Shown: positions 35,201-44,253 of the stretch, piece after piece
Layout: every line of letters starts with the position of its first letter
Position numbering within the stretch: the stretch's first letter is position 1
DNA from: Gehongia tenuis
GTDB taxonomy: Bacteria; Bacillota; Clostridia; Christensenellales; NSJ-53
Assembly: GCF_014384795.1 (NCBI RefSeq)
Contig: NZ_JACRSR010000001.1
Span: 992,001 to 1,056,000, forward strand
Reading direction: 5' to 3'
Length of the DNA stretch: 64,000 nt
Position numbers and translations under genes: made by a program
Notes under the pieces: model-generated
What the model was told of the DNA's origin: nothing
Database searches by the model: none
What the model saw: only the letters and a program-made list of their open reading frames with translations

Positions 35201-37759
35201 TCACTTGCATTCATACCAGCTCTTCGCCGCGGCAACATCAGCGATGAGCGGAACCTCCAGTTCCATCACCGATTCCATCCGTTCCTTAACCAGCGTCTTG
35301 ACCCGCTCCACCTCATCCATAGGCGTTTCCACGATGAGTTCATCATGGACCTGCAGGATGAGGTTCGCCTGAAGCTTCTCCGCCCTCAGCGCCTCATCCA
35401 CGGCGATCATGGCGAGTTTGATGATATCGGCGGCAGTCCCCTGAACGGGGGCGTTCATGGCCGCACGCTCGGCAAAGGCGCGAACGTTGTACTGTCGTGC
35501 GTTCAGCTGGGGGAAATAGCGTCTTCGTCCCAGCAAGGTTTCCACGTAACCTTTTTCCTTGCCCTCTTCGATCTGGCGGTTCATGAATTCCTTAATCTTT
35601 GGATAACGTTCAAAATACAGATCGATGTATTGGCCCGCCTCCTTCCGGGAAATTCCCAGGTTCTGAGACAGTCCAAAATCACTGATACCATACACGATTC
35701 CAAAGTTGACAGCTTTAGCGCTGCTGCGCATATGCGGCGTCACCTCGGCCATGGGTACCCCAAACACTTCGGAAGCGGTGTGGGCATGGATATCCTCCCC
35801 GCTTCGAAAAGCCTCAATGAATCGCGGGTCCCCGGACATGTGAGCCAGCACCCGAAGTTCAATTTGGGAGTAATCGGCGTCCACCAGCAGGGATCCCTCC
35901 TCCGCCACAAAGACTTTTCGGACCTCCCGGCCAAGTTCGGTGCGCACGGGGATATTCTGCAAATTAGGCTCGGAAGAGGAGAGGCGCCCAGTGGCAACCA
36001 CCGTTTGGTGGAACACCGTATGCACCCTGCCTCTGCCGTCCACCACCGCCAAAAGACCGTCAATGTAGGTACTCTTGAGCTTGGTGAGCTGCCGGTATTC
36101 AATGAGAAGCGGCACGATGGGATGGGCGGTCCGAAGCTGTTCCAGGACGTCAATATCGGTGGAATAGCCGCTCTTTGTCTTTTTCCCCGCGGGCAGCTCC
36201 AGCTTCTCAAAGAGAATGGTTCCCAGCTGGCGGGTGGAATTGATGTTGAACTTTTCATCGGCCAGATCGTAAATCATCGCCGTCAAAGTCTCGATACGGG
36301 CGGACAGGCTTTCGCCCATACGGGAAAGCTGCTCCGTATCCACGCTGAACCCCAGCTTTTCCATACCGAAAAGAACGCCCACCAGCGGCATCTCCACATC
36401 CTCATAGAGAAGGGTGGCGTTGTCGGCAGTCATTCTATTTTGCAGCGGTTCCACCAACTCCCACAGCGTATAGGCGCTGTTCGGGAATGCGCTGGAGAGA
36501 TAGCGCTCCTTCAGCTGCTCCAAGGGGTATTTCACACTGTCCGTCTTGATCAAATAGGCGGCAATGAGCACATCAAAGATGGTGCCCGACAACTGAACGG
36601 TCTCCCGGTCCAGCTCATGCATCACTGTCTTGGCGTCCAGCACGATCTTGTGCACTTTGGAATCCTCCAGCCAGGGCTTCAACACCTGCACCGCCTCGGA
36701 ATAGGCAATGCCCGGCGTAATGAGATCGCCGCCGAAGGTGATGCGGTACTCCTTTCTCCCGTCGTAGACGCTCATACCCTCCGGTTCCACATAAAGAGCC
36801 ATCTGAGCCGGAATATAGCCGGATACAGCCGCCTTAAGACCGGCAATGTCACGGATATCCTCTATCTCAATCTCCCTGGGCTGGGGTGCGCTGCCGCTCA
36901 CCAGTTTCAAGCGCTCCATCAGCTTGCGGAAACCGTATCTTTGAAAAACCTCCGCAGCATTGGTGTCCTCCAACGGCTTCAGTCTGAAGGTCTCAAGCTC
37001 CATCTTAAGGGGCACATTCCGGTCAATTTTGGCCAAGCCCTTGCTGAAAAGAGCCTGTTCGCGGTTCTCACGCAGTCTCTCCTGCAGCTTCTTACCGGAC
37101 ACATTATCCACGTTCTCCAGCACCTTTTCCACGGTGCCGAATTCGGAAAGCAGTTTCAGCGCCGTCTTCTCGCCCACCCCGGGCACACCCGGAATGTTGT
37201 CGGAAGCGTCGCCCATAAGCCCCTTAAGGTCCACGATCTGTTCCGGTGCAAGCCCGTAGCGTTCCATAAGCTCCGCCGGGCCGTAGTCCACAATTTCGCT
37301 GATTCCCTTATGGGTCAGCCAGATCCGGGTCTTCCCGGAGGCCAGCTGCAGGGCATCCCTGTCCCCCGTTACCAGCACCGTGTCCCAGCCGGCCTCCTCG
37401 GCCATCCGAGAAACCGTACCCAAAAAATCGTCGGCCTCAAACCCTTCCAGCTGGACATAATGAACCGCCATGCCTTCCAGTACCTTCTTCAGGATATCGA
37501 ACTGGGGACGAAGCTCATCCGGCGTGGGCTTCCTGCCCGCCTTGTATTCACCATACTGCTCATGGCGGAAGGTGGGTCCATGGACGTCGAAGGCCACCGT
37601 AAGATACTCGGGTTTCGCATCCTCCAGAATGCGAAAATACATGTTCATGAAGCCATACACCGCGTTGGTATATTCGCCCCTATCGTTTGTCAAGAGGGGT
37701 AAAGCATAAAAAGCCCGATACATCAGGCTGTTTCCATCGATAATTACCAATTTTGCCAC
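35201..37759 (-). CDS. polA: DNA polymerase I
   Basis: It fills gaps and removes RNA primers. The 852-residue protein has the N-terminal 5'-3' exonuclease (KLVIIDGNSLMYRAFYALP, GFEADDFLGTVSR, VTGDRDALQL), a middle domain where the proofreading DxE of exonuclease I is absent (MALYVEPEG), and the polymerase domain with DADYSQIELRVLAH, RSSAKAVNFGIVYG and QVHDELIVE. Lack of 3'-5' exonuclease residues is usual in clostridial/bacilli PolA. I place the start at GTG 37759, 5 bp from GGGGG; the conserved N terminus AKLVIIDG begins there. It heads polA-coaE-slt-lipoprotein. Confidence 0.95.
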   Translation of the reverse strand: MAKLVIIDGNSLMYRAFYALPLLTNDRGEYTNAVYGFMNMYFRILEDAKPEYLTVAFDVHGPTFRHEQYGEYKAGRKPTPDELRPQFDILKKVLEGMAVHYVQLEGFEADDFLGTVSRMAEEAGWDTVLVTGDRDALQLASGKTRIWLTHKGISEIVDYGPAELMERYGLAPEQIVDLKGLMGDASDNIPGVPGVGEKTALKLLSEFGTVEKVLENVDNVSGKKLQERLRENREQALFSKGLAKIDRNVPLKMELETFRLKPLEDTNAAEVFQRYGFRKLMERLKLVSGSAPQPREIEIEDIRDIAGLKAAVSGYIPAQMALYVEPEGMSVYDGRKEYRITFGGDLITPGIAYSEAVQVLKPWLEDSKVHKIVLDAKTVMHELDRETVQLSGTIFDVLIAAYLIKTDSVKYPLEQLKERYLSSAFPNSAYTLWELVEPLQNRMTADNATLLYEDVEMPLVGVLFGMEKLGFSVDTEQLSRMGESLSARIETLTAMIYDLADEKFNINSTRQLGTILFEKLELPAGKKTKSGYSTDIDVLEQLRTAHPIVPLLIEYRQLTKLKSTYIDGLLAVVDGRGRVHTVFHQTVVATGRLSSSEPNLQNIPVRTELGREVRKVFVAEEGSLLVDADYSQIELRVLAHMSGDPRFIEAFRSGEDIHAHTASEVFGVPMAEVTPHMRSSAKAVNFGIVYGISDFGLSQNLGISRKEAGQYIDLYFERYPKIKEFMNRQIEEGKEKGYVETLLGRRRYFPQLNARQYNVRAFAERAAMNAPVQGTAADIIKLAMIAVDEALRAEKLQANLILQVHDELIVETPMDEVERVKTLVKERMESVMELEVPLIADVAAAKSWYECK

Positions 37760-37816
37760 ACGCACACCCCCGCATACTTCCCTAAATGGTACCATACACA
37801 CGGCCAAAAATCAAAC

Positions 37817-37842
37817 AAAAGGGCGGTGTACACCGCCCTTTT
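37817..37842 (-). terminator. Terminator of the sodium symporter gene
   Basis: A perfect 26-bp palindrome with 12-bp arms (AAAAGGGCGGTG and CACCGCCCTTTT) and a TA centre. It lies 18 bp after the stop at 37861. Being symmetrical it may act in both directions. Confidence 0.85.
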
Positions 37843-37860
37843 GAAAACATTCCCAGCCCA

Positions 37861-39213
37861 TCAGATACTGAAGATATTGAACGCACCCAGCACCGAGGTG
37901 ATCAAAATAGCCAGGATGCACACCGGCGCGATATATTTGATCATCACGGTAAATATTTTCTCCCGTTTAAACTGGGAGGACAGCTTGACCTCCTCGATGA
38001 TGGTCTTGGTTCCGATGACATAGGCCACAAAAAGGCAGGTCATCAGCGCCACGATGGGCATAATCACCGAGTTTGAGATGAAATCATAGAAGTCGAGGAA
38101 CGAGAAACCGAGGATGGTAAATTCGCTCCAGGGCCCGTATCCTAGCGAAGAAGTAAGACCGACCACAAATGCACCCAAAAAAACGATGATGCAGGCTTTA
38201 GTCCGCTTCCACTTGAATTTGTCCTGGAAGATGGAAACCACCGTCTCCATAAGGGAAATGGACGACGTGAGCGCCGCAAAGAGCACCAGCAGGAAGAACA
38301 GGGAGCCGATAATGGTGGGCGCGCCCATGCTCTCGAAAACCTTGGGCAGCGTCTGGAACATGAGGCCCGGTCCTGCTTTCAGGGAGGCTTCGTTGCCGCC
38401 GGTAAAAACAAACACCGCAGGCACGATCATAAGACCCGCCAAAAGGGCGATGCCCGTATCGAACCATTCAATCTGCTTCACCGATTTTTCAATATCCGCT
38501 TCCTTCTTCATGTAGGAACCGTAGGTGATCATAATGCCCATGGCCAAGGACATGGAGTAGAACATCTGTCCCAAGGCACCCAGCACCGTTTTGATGGAAA
38601 ATTTGGAGAAGTCAGGCATCAGATAGTACTTCACGCCCTCCCCCGCTCCGGGCAGGGTGACGGCATAGACGGCGACCACCACCGAAAGCACCACCAGCGC
38701 CGGCATCAAAAATTTATTGGCCTTTTCAATACCCCGCTTCACACCCAAAAGAACCACGACAAAGGTCAATGCAAGAAAGATGGCAAACCAGACAATGGGC
38801 TCCACGGGTGAGCTGATGAAGCCGGTAAAAAAATTATCCCCTGCCGCCGCCGTGTGGCTCCCTCCGAGGAACGTTACGAAATATTTGGTCACCCAGCCGC
38901 CGATCACACTGTAATAGGGCAGAATGATCATGGGAACCAAGGACGTTATAATGCCGATAAAAGCGTATTTCTGATTGAGCTTCCGGTAAGCCCCGATGGC
39001 GCTCAGCCCGGTCTTTCTACCGATCGCAATCTCCGCCATCATGATTGCAAAGCCAAAGGATACCACCAGCAGAATATACACTAACAAAAAGATACCGCCG
39101 CCATACTTCGCGGCCAGGTACGGAAAACGCCAGATGTTTCCCAGACCCACCGCAGAGCCTGCAGCCGCTAGTACAAAACCGATGCGGCTGGAAAAGTTGC
39201 TTCTGTTTTCCAT
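37861..39213 (-). CDS. Sodium-dependent amino-acid symporter (NSS/SNF family)
   Basis: A 450-residue inner-membrane transporter of the neurotransmitter:sodium symporter fold. The unwound TM1 with the sodium and substrate site is seen in RIGFVLAAAGSAVGLGNIWRFPYLAAKYGGG. About eleven to twelve hydrophobic helices follow. Bacterial members move tryptophan, tyrosine, alanine or other amino acids; which applies here is not known. It follows azlD by 37 bp on the same strand and probably belongs to the azlCD operon, which ends at the hairpin at 37817. Confidence 0.92.
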   Translation of the reverse strand: MENRSNFSSRIGFVLAAAGSAVGLGNIWRFPYLAAKYGGGIFLLVYILLVVSFGFAIMMAEIAIGRKTGLSAIGAYRKLNQKYAFIGIITSLVPMIILPYYSVIGGWVTKYFVTFLGGSHTAAAGDNFFTGFISSPVEPIVWFAIFLALTFVVVLLGVKRGIEKANKFLMPALVVLSVVVAVYAVTLPGAGEGVKYYLMPDFSKFSIKTVLGALGQMFYSMSLAMGIMITYGSYMKKEADIEKSVKQIEWFDTGIALLAGLMIVPAVFVFTGGNEASLKAGPGLMFQTLPKVFESMGAPTIIGSLFFLLVLFAALTSSISLMETVVSIFQDKFKWKRTKACIIVFLGAFVVGLTSSLGYGPWSEFTILGFSFLDFYDFISNSVIMPIVALMTCLFVAYVIGTKTIIEEVKLSSQFKREKIFTVMIKYIAPVCILAILITSVLGAFNIFSI

Positions 39214-39250
39214 TAACCATCCCTCTTTCTATTTTTTGCAGCCCTGCTGC

Positions 39251-39574
39251 TTATAAACCCAGAAGCGGCAAGAGCCGTTCAGCTATAAAAACCGCCGCCG
39301 TCGCGGACAGCGCTACCGGCAGAAGACCCAGCCTTCGATAGGAGAGGATCACCGCCACCGCCAGCCCGCAAAGCGCGGATACCAGATTGGCCGTGGAAGT
39401 GAATACCGCTGGAAAAACCATCGCTGCAAGAACGCCGTAAGGCATGTAGATCAAAAAGGATTGAATGAAAACATTCCTGATCTTCTTGCGAAACACCGCA
39501 AGGGGAATCATCCTCGGAAGATAAGTGACCCCTGCCATCACGGCGATATAAATCGCTATAAGCCCGTAATTCAT
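39251..39574 (-). CDS. azlD: AzlD-like branched-chain amino-acid exporter small subunit
   Basis: The small membrane partner of AzlC, together a branched-chain amino-acid (or analogue) exporter. The 107-residue protein has about four helices: IAIYIAVMAGVTYLPRMIPLA with the conserved Pro-Arg, then AAMVFPAVFTS and VILSYRRLGLLPVALSATAAVFI. The ATG at 39574 overlaps the azlC stop as ATGA, fixing the start; upstream in-frame codons would run into azlC. Confidence 0.9.
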   Translation of the reverse strand: MNYGLIAIYIAVMAGVTYLPRMIPLAVFRKKIRNVFIQSFLIYMPYGVLAAMVFPAVFTSTANLVSALCGLAVAVILSYRRLGLLPVALSATAAVFIAERLLPLLGL

Positions 39575-40314
39575 GGCTTGTCCTCCTCCTGTTCCCCATC
39601 TCCGTTGAAGACTGGAAAGAAGTAGGCGCCCACCGCCGAAGCCGTGACACCGCAGATGATGATCACCCATCCGCTGCTAAGAGAACTGAGCCCTGGTATG
39701 TAATGGAACATGCAGCTCATCACCAGCGCCATCACCACCACGATGGTGATGGGTTTTGATGTGCGCATGGGCGGCACGATGATGGCGATAAACATGGCAT
39801 AAAGAGCGATGCCCAGCGCGCTTTGGATGGACGGAGGCATGAGCGTGCTGGCCATTCCTCCAAGCACCGTTCCGCCAACCCATCCCATATAGGAGCATAG
39901 AATGAGTCCCGCCATGTATTTGGCATCCAGCACCCGATTTTCCTGCATGGATACCGCGTAGATCTCATCGGTAACACCAAAGGCAATGGCCAGGCGTTTT
40001 CCTATACCTATCCGGCTGTCCAATTTTTGCGACAGCGACAGGGACATGAGCAGATAGCGCAGATTGATGATGAGCAGTGTAAAGGCGACCTCCGCAAAGG
40101 ATGCCGCCGCCGCTATGAGATCGATGCCCGCAAATTGCCCCGTGCCCGTGAAATTGGTAATGGAGATCAGGATGGGGCTCCAAACGGGCAGTCCCTTCTG
40201 CACGGCCAGCATACCAAAGGCAAAGGCCACCGAGACGTAGCCCATACAGATCGGTAGGCCGTCCTTCACACCTTCATAGAAGAGCGAAGGAGCGCCGTTT
40301 ATCCTTTTACGCAA
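39571..40314 (-). CDS. azlC: AzlC-like branched-chain amino-acid exporter large subunit
   Basis: The 247-residue membrane protein has the AzlC/YgaZ signature: FYEGVKDGLPICMGYVSVAFAFGMLAVQKGL, ITNFTGTGQFAGIDL, INLRYLLMSLSLSQKL and AFGVTDEIYAVSM. Six or seven helices are predicted. The start appears to be TTG at 40314, with AAGGA about 9 bp before it; no in-frame ATG fits the conserved N terminus. It heads azlC-azlD-symporter. The known role of the family is efflux of branched-chain amino acids. Confidence 0.88.
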   Translation of the reverse strand: MRKRINGAPSLFYEGVKDGLPICMGYVSVAFAFGMLAVQKGLPVWSPILISITNFTGTGQFAGIDLIAAAASFAEVAFTLLIINLRYLLMSLSLSQKLDSRIGIGKRLAIAFGVTDEIYAVSMQENRVLDAKYMAGLILCSYMGWVGGTVLGGMASTLMPPSIQSALGIALYAMFIAIIVPPMRTSKPITIVVVMALVMSCMFHYIPGLSSLSSGWVIIICGVTASAVGAYFFPVFNGDGEQEEDKP

Positions 40315-40409
40315 ATCGCATCGTCCTTAACATTCATTAACGTTATAAATCTACCATATTCACAACATGGATACAACCTTAAAAACTAAAATTCTTCTAA
40401 ATAAAAGAA

Positions 40410-40433
40410 AAAAGAGCGGAACACCGCTCTTTT
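40410..40433 (-). terminator. Terminator of the sigma/anti-sigma operon
   Basis: AAAAGAGCGG and CCGCTCTTTT pair perfectly around aaca. On the minus strand a T-rich tail follows, 11 bp after the stop at 40445. Confidence 0.9.
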
Positions 40434-40444
40434 TTGGGAAACTG

Positions 40445-41716
40445 CTATACTTTTTCCCGCCGTTTCTTTACGGCCCGCACGATTAGCCAGATGATAATTC
40501 CAACCGGTATCACAACGGCCAGATAGGGCACAATGATCACCAGGAAGAGCACCATGTTTTCCGCAAACTTCACCAGGCTGTTCCAGGAATCCACAAAGAC
40601 CCTTTGGATGCGCTCGCCCAGATTTGGATCGATGGCGGCGGGCGTTGTGCTGTCCGAAACCTCTCTGATATTGACCGTAATGGTGCTGTATTCCACCATC
40701 TGATCGTAGTATTTCAGATTTCCCGTAAGCATGTCGATCTCGTTTTGCAGGTCGTTGAGCTCGGATTGGATGGTCATCACGTCTTCCAGCGTTTCCGCCT
40801 GATCCAAAAGCTTCAGCACCTGTTCATGCTGGGCTCTTAAGGCCTCCAGCCGAAGTTCCACGTCCCGATAATCCTGGGTGGCATCCACCACGTCCTCCGT
40901 TTTACTGGTAAGCTGACCCAGCTTGGAAGCTTCCTCGATCATTCTTTCATAGCTGTCCTTGGGCACCCTCAGCACGTAAGACGCGGAACGGCCGCCATAT
41001 TCAGGGTCCTTTTCAAGAGCAATGCCATCGGTGGAGGTATGCTCCACATAGCCGCCCAGCTCTCCAATCTTCTGTTCCAGCTTGCCTACGTCCTCTTCGA
41101 AAGCGCTGCTTTCTAAATAGAGATCGGCGTTCTTGATCAGCTTGTCGCCATGGATTGCGGCGCCGCTATCCGAGTCATCGCTTTTTTCCATATCGCGCTT
41201 CGGCGCTTCATCGGACAAGGCCTCCTCGGTCGTGGCGTTTTCGGACTCACCACTCTTTTCGCCGCCCGCTGCCGGAGCCCGGTCCATGGGCGCCGCACTG
41301 TCTGTGCCGGAATCATTCCGATCAGCGTATTGTGCCGCACCTCCCGTATAGCCATAGCCCCCTTCCGATAGAGCGTACTTCTCATCCTCTGGATGAAGCA
41401 AACCCGCCGCATCAAAGACAGCCGTGCCCACAATTAAGAATACCAGGGCTGCAGCGATGGCGACAAATCTTCCGGCAGACCGGCGGCGCCTTTTGGGCTT
41501 CGCCGCCGCCACTTGATGCAGCAGTTCATGAACCGTCTCGTTCGGTTCGTCCTCCAGTGCGCCATAGGCTTCGCGCATTCCTTCAATCTCATCGTAGAGC
41601 TTGCGGCAGGACGGACAGGTATCGAGATGTTCCATGAGGGCCTTTCGTTCCTCAGGCGTTAGCTGATCCTGCAGATAGCATAGCCTCCTATAATCCTCAC
41701 AGTTCACTGTGTTCAT
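40445..41716 (-). CDS. Anti-sigma factor with zinc finger and DUF4349
   Basis: This 423-residue protein is the likely partner of the sigma factor just upstream, whose gene it overlaps by 20 bp. The cytoplasmic N terminus has the anti-sigma zinc finger H-x3-C-x2-C (LMEHLDTCPSCRKLYDE) plus an earlier Cys (CEDYRRLC). One membrane helix follows (FVAIAAALVFLIVGTAVFDAA, about residues 84-104). The outside part has a low-complexity Ser/Glu/Asp/Ala stretch, then DUF4349 with a long coiled coil (ALRAQHEQVLKLLDQAETLE onward). A second membrane helix (VVIPVGIIIWLIVRAV) ends in KKRREKV. DUF4349 with a zinc finger suggests sensing of an envelope signal; this is inference. Confidence 0.85.
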   Translation of the reverse strand: MNTVNCEDYRRLCYLQDQLTPEERKALMEHLDTCPSCRKLYDEIEGMREAYGALEDEPNETVHELLHQVAAAKPKRRRRSAGRFVAIAAALVFLIVGTAVFDAAGLLHPEDEKYALSEGGYGYTGGAAQYADRNDSGTDSAAPMDRAPAAGGEKSGESENATTEEALSDEAPKRDMEKSDDSDSGAAIHGDKLIKNADLYLESSAFEEDVGKLEQKIGELGGYVEHTSTDGIALEKDPEYGGRSASYVLRVPKDSYERMIEEASKLGQLTSKTEDVVDATQDYRDVELRLEALRAQHEQVLKLLDQAETLEDVMTIQSELNDLQNEIDMLTGNLKYYDQMVEYSTITVNIREVSDSTTPAAIDPNLGERIQRVFVDSWNSLVKFAENMVLFLVIIVPYLAVVIPVGIIIWLIVRAVKKRREKV

Positions 41717-42314
41717 CCCTCCTACATCTTTTGACGCCGTAACCGCCCAGGAGTTCCATATGGGGCGAAAGTTGATCCCTCAGCTGGGCGCGGGCACGGC
41801 TAATGCGGGATTTGAGCGTACCCAAAGAGATATCCAGCATTTCAGCAATTTCATCGTAACTGAAGCCCTGAATATCCCTTAAAACAATAGCAATTTTATG
41901 TTCCGGATTTAGATGATTCAATGCACTCATTAGGACGCGCCGCTGCTCCGAGCGGAGCAAGTCCTCCTCAGGAATATCCCGAACGGCAGCCGCACTTTCA
42001 AAATGGCCGTTCTCCTCCATCTCATCCAAGGAGGCGGCGCTCTTGCGGGAACGCTTGCGCAGCTCATCCAGGCACACATTGCTGGTCACCCGATAAACCC
42101 ATGTGGAAAAAGCCGAATCGCCTTTGAAAGTGCCCACATAGCGATACAGCTTAATAAATGTTTCCTGGCAGGCATCCAAAGCCGCCTGATTTTCTCCCAT
42201 CATTCTCAGGCAGGTTCGATAAATGCCATTTTCATACGATCCAATTAAGGCCTCAAAAGCCTCCCCGCTTCCCCGCTGTGCCCTCCTTAGAAGGAAGGTC
42301 TCCTGATCTGTCAT
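41697..42314 (-). CDS. ECF-type RNA polymerase sigma factor
   Basis: The 205-residue protein has sigma-70 region 2 (YENGIYRTCLRMMGENQAALDACQETFIKLYRY, then FSTWVYRVTSNVCLDELRKR) and region 4 (LNPEHKIAIVLRDIQGFSYDEIAEMLDISLGTLKSRISRARAQL). No sigma 1.1 or region 3, so it is an ECF/group 4 factor like SigW. The 3' end overlaps its anti-sigma gene by 20 bp, typical of coupled translation. A TATAAT lies at 42348-42353 (minus) without a clear -35; autoregulation by an ECF-type promoter is likely but I cannot point to the exact site. Confidence 0.92.
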   Translation of the reverse strand: MTDQETFLLRRAQRGSGEAFEALIGSYENGIYRTCLRMMGENQAALDACQETFIKLYRYVGTFKGDSAFSTWVYRVTSNVCLDELRKRSRKSAASLDEMEENGHFESAAAVRDIPEEDLLRSEQRRVLMSALNHLNPEHKIAIVLRDIQGFSYDEIAEMLDISLGTLKSRISRARAQLRDQLSPHMELLGGYGVKRCRRDEHSEL

Positions 42315-42478
42315 ACTGAATACCCCCGTCTTCGCTCTCTCGTGCCCATTATAATCTTTAACGGAAGAAAAAGGTATTGATTTTTTTTTGCTTTTGTGCT
42401 AAACTTTCCTTCGTTATCGATGTTGTCTGCAACATCTCGTAACAGGATTGTAGCATAATATGGATAACCTCCTAACAG

Positions 42479-42565
42479 GCCGGTGTGATGGAATTGGCAG
42501 ACGTGCGGGACTCAAAATCCCGTGGTGGCAACACCGTATCGGTTCGACCCCGATCACCGGCACCA
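42479..42565 (+). tRNA. tRNA-Leu (anticodon CAA)
   Basis: Acceptor arms GCCGGTG and CACCGGC pair, followed by an encoded ACCA. The anticodon stem CGGGA/TCCCG holds the loop CTCAAAA, giving CAA, which reads UUG. The variable arm GTGGTGGCAACACC is long, as in class II tRNA, and the T arm has GGTTCGACCCC. A 10-bp terminator hairpin follows at 42588. A 7-bp GATGTTG/CAACATC repeat lies upstream at 42419-42436. Confidence 0.96.
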
Positions 42566-42587
42566 GCGGCGCTCCGCCGTTACAAGC

Positions 42588-42615
42588 CGCACCTCACGTT
42601 GTGGGGTGCGTTTTT
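42588..42615 (+). terminator. Terminator of tRNA-Leu(CAA)
   Basis: CGCACCTCAC and GTGGGGTGCG pair with one wobble around gtt, followed by TTTTT. Confidence 0.85.
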
Positions 42616-42620
42616 CATGC

Positions 42621-44167
42621 TCATCTCCCGTAGGCTCTGGCGGTCTCGGCCCGCGCATCATCCCAGGAAATCTCAAATAGTTTCCCATCCTGCAACCGAT
42701 AGATACGATCCATTCCCTCATATCCCAATGTGGCTTCGTCCAAAATGACAATGGGTGCATCCTTCACAATCGCTCTGGCTACCGCCAGTTTTTGCTTTTC
42801 TCCTCCGGAGAGTTTGGCCCCATTCCGGCTTATCGTGCTTTTTGGGCAGCCTGCCGATGAACCCATACGCGCCGCTTTGCGCCATAGCCCAACTCATCTT
42901 CGACTCGTTGGCGTTCCCGCTCAGATCGATATTATTTAAAACCGTATCATAAAATAAATAGGGGTCCTGACTGACCACAGAGAAAAGATTCCTATAGTCA
43001 TTTAGACGTAAAAGTGCGATATTGGTTCCACCCATGGAAATTTTACCTTCATCAGGCTGTAAAAAACGCAGCAGCAGATTGAGAATCGTGGTTTTGCCAC
43101 TGCCATTGGCGCCAATAATCGCAACCTTTTCTCCTGCTTCAACCCGGAAGCTCACATCTTGTAGAACTCTCTTGTTCTCATACTGAAAAGCCACATGCTC
43201 AAAGGCCAGGTTCATTTCCTCAGAGGGAGGCTGTCCCCGCTCCCCTCTTCCCACAGATCCAAAAAGGTAAACAGCCTCTCAGCGGAAGGCATAATCCGGG
43301 AAAAAGCATAGCGAATGTTCATGATGGAGGCAATGGGTCCGGTAACATAGCTGCTATAGGAGATGAAAGCAAAAACGCCGCCAATGGTGAGCGTGCCATT
43401 GCAAATCAAAATACCGCCCAAAATATAAAGCATGGCCGTAACCGACCATTCCAGCATCACTTCATAAAACATATTCCAGGCGTCCAGCATCACATTGCGT
43501 TTGTTGTTTTCCAGAACGACACCCTGTTTTTCACAAAAAGTCCGTTCCCGCATCCGATAGAGATTCCAAAGCTTGATCTCCTTGATCCCCTCGATATTGT
43601 CGCTAAACCATGCGGAAATATCTCGATTGAGTTCGATCATTTCCCGGATGTACTTTTCTTTACGCTTTGCCAACGCCCGCACCATATAATATTTAATGGG
43701 TGCCATGGCGATCACGACCAGCGTCAGTTTCCAACTGATGATCAATAGCCCCACCAGTCCGCTCACCACACGGAACAGATGACTGATGGCCTCACATTGC
43801 TGCTGTCCGTGATGGAGGCCACATTGCTGACATCCACGCCAATACTGTTTACAATTTATGAATTGTTTCGATCATTAAAATACTCCATTTTGATATGCAA
43901 TAGTTTGCCTGGGCAAACAAGGACCCATAGAATTTTCTGTAAATACCGGCAAAAAGCCTGCTCTGAAGGATCTCAATGAATCCCGCCACCATCACTAAAA
44001 CAAGAAGCAACCCCACCGATTGCAGAATAATGGGCATGTTTTGCTGATCATTCCCTCATCCGTGATATTTCTAACCACCAACGGCTGAAAAAAACCGATC
44101 ACCGTGGCCGCCGCAAAGCACACCACGATAACGCCCAAACGCGATCGGTAGGGTGCCAAATAGCACA
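42621..44167 (-). pseudogene. Decayed ABC exporter (permease-ATPase fusion)
   Basis: The remains of a single-chain ABC exporter, spread over all three minus frames. In order: CYLAPYRSRLGVIVVCFAAA and LVVRNITDEG (near 44150-44060); MPIILQSVGLLLVLV (44037 down); then, after a shift and a TAA stop near 43855, IVNSIGVDVSNVASITDSS; then SHLFRVVSGLVGLLIISWKL through the helices (to 43215); then EEMNLAFEHVAFQYENKRVLQ with Walker A GANGSGKTT; and last [20 protein letters not shown] with Walker B VILDEAT (about 42830-42730). After DEAT about 30-40 residues with the H-loop are missing and the text jumps to [10 protein letters not shown]. At least four frameshifts, one nonsense codon, a missing start and an internal deletion show it is dead. 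Confidence 0.9.
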
Positions 44168-44253
44168 ATTATAAAACATTATATGTAGCTATTTAATAAA
44201 TTCCTCAATCTATGGAAGACCCATGGTAAAGTTCCGTGCCCTGGAAAAATACT

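Noticed and set aside
35039-37702. An 887-codon open frame on the plus strand opposite polA
   Set aside because: Antisense shadow of polA with no recognisable domains; same explanation as for mutS.
42419-42436. GATGTTG/CAACATC inverted repeat before tRNA-Leu(CAA) as a terminator or att site
   Set aside because: Stem only 7 bp, no T-run and no second copy noticed downstream; left as a minor repeat.
42485-42748. An 87-codon plus-strand frame starting in tRNA-Leu(CAA)
   Set aside because: It runs through the tRNA and its terminator into the antisense of the pseudogene.
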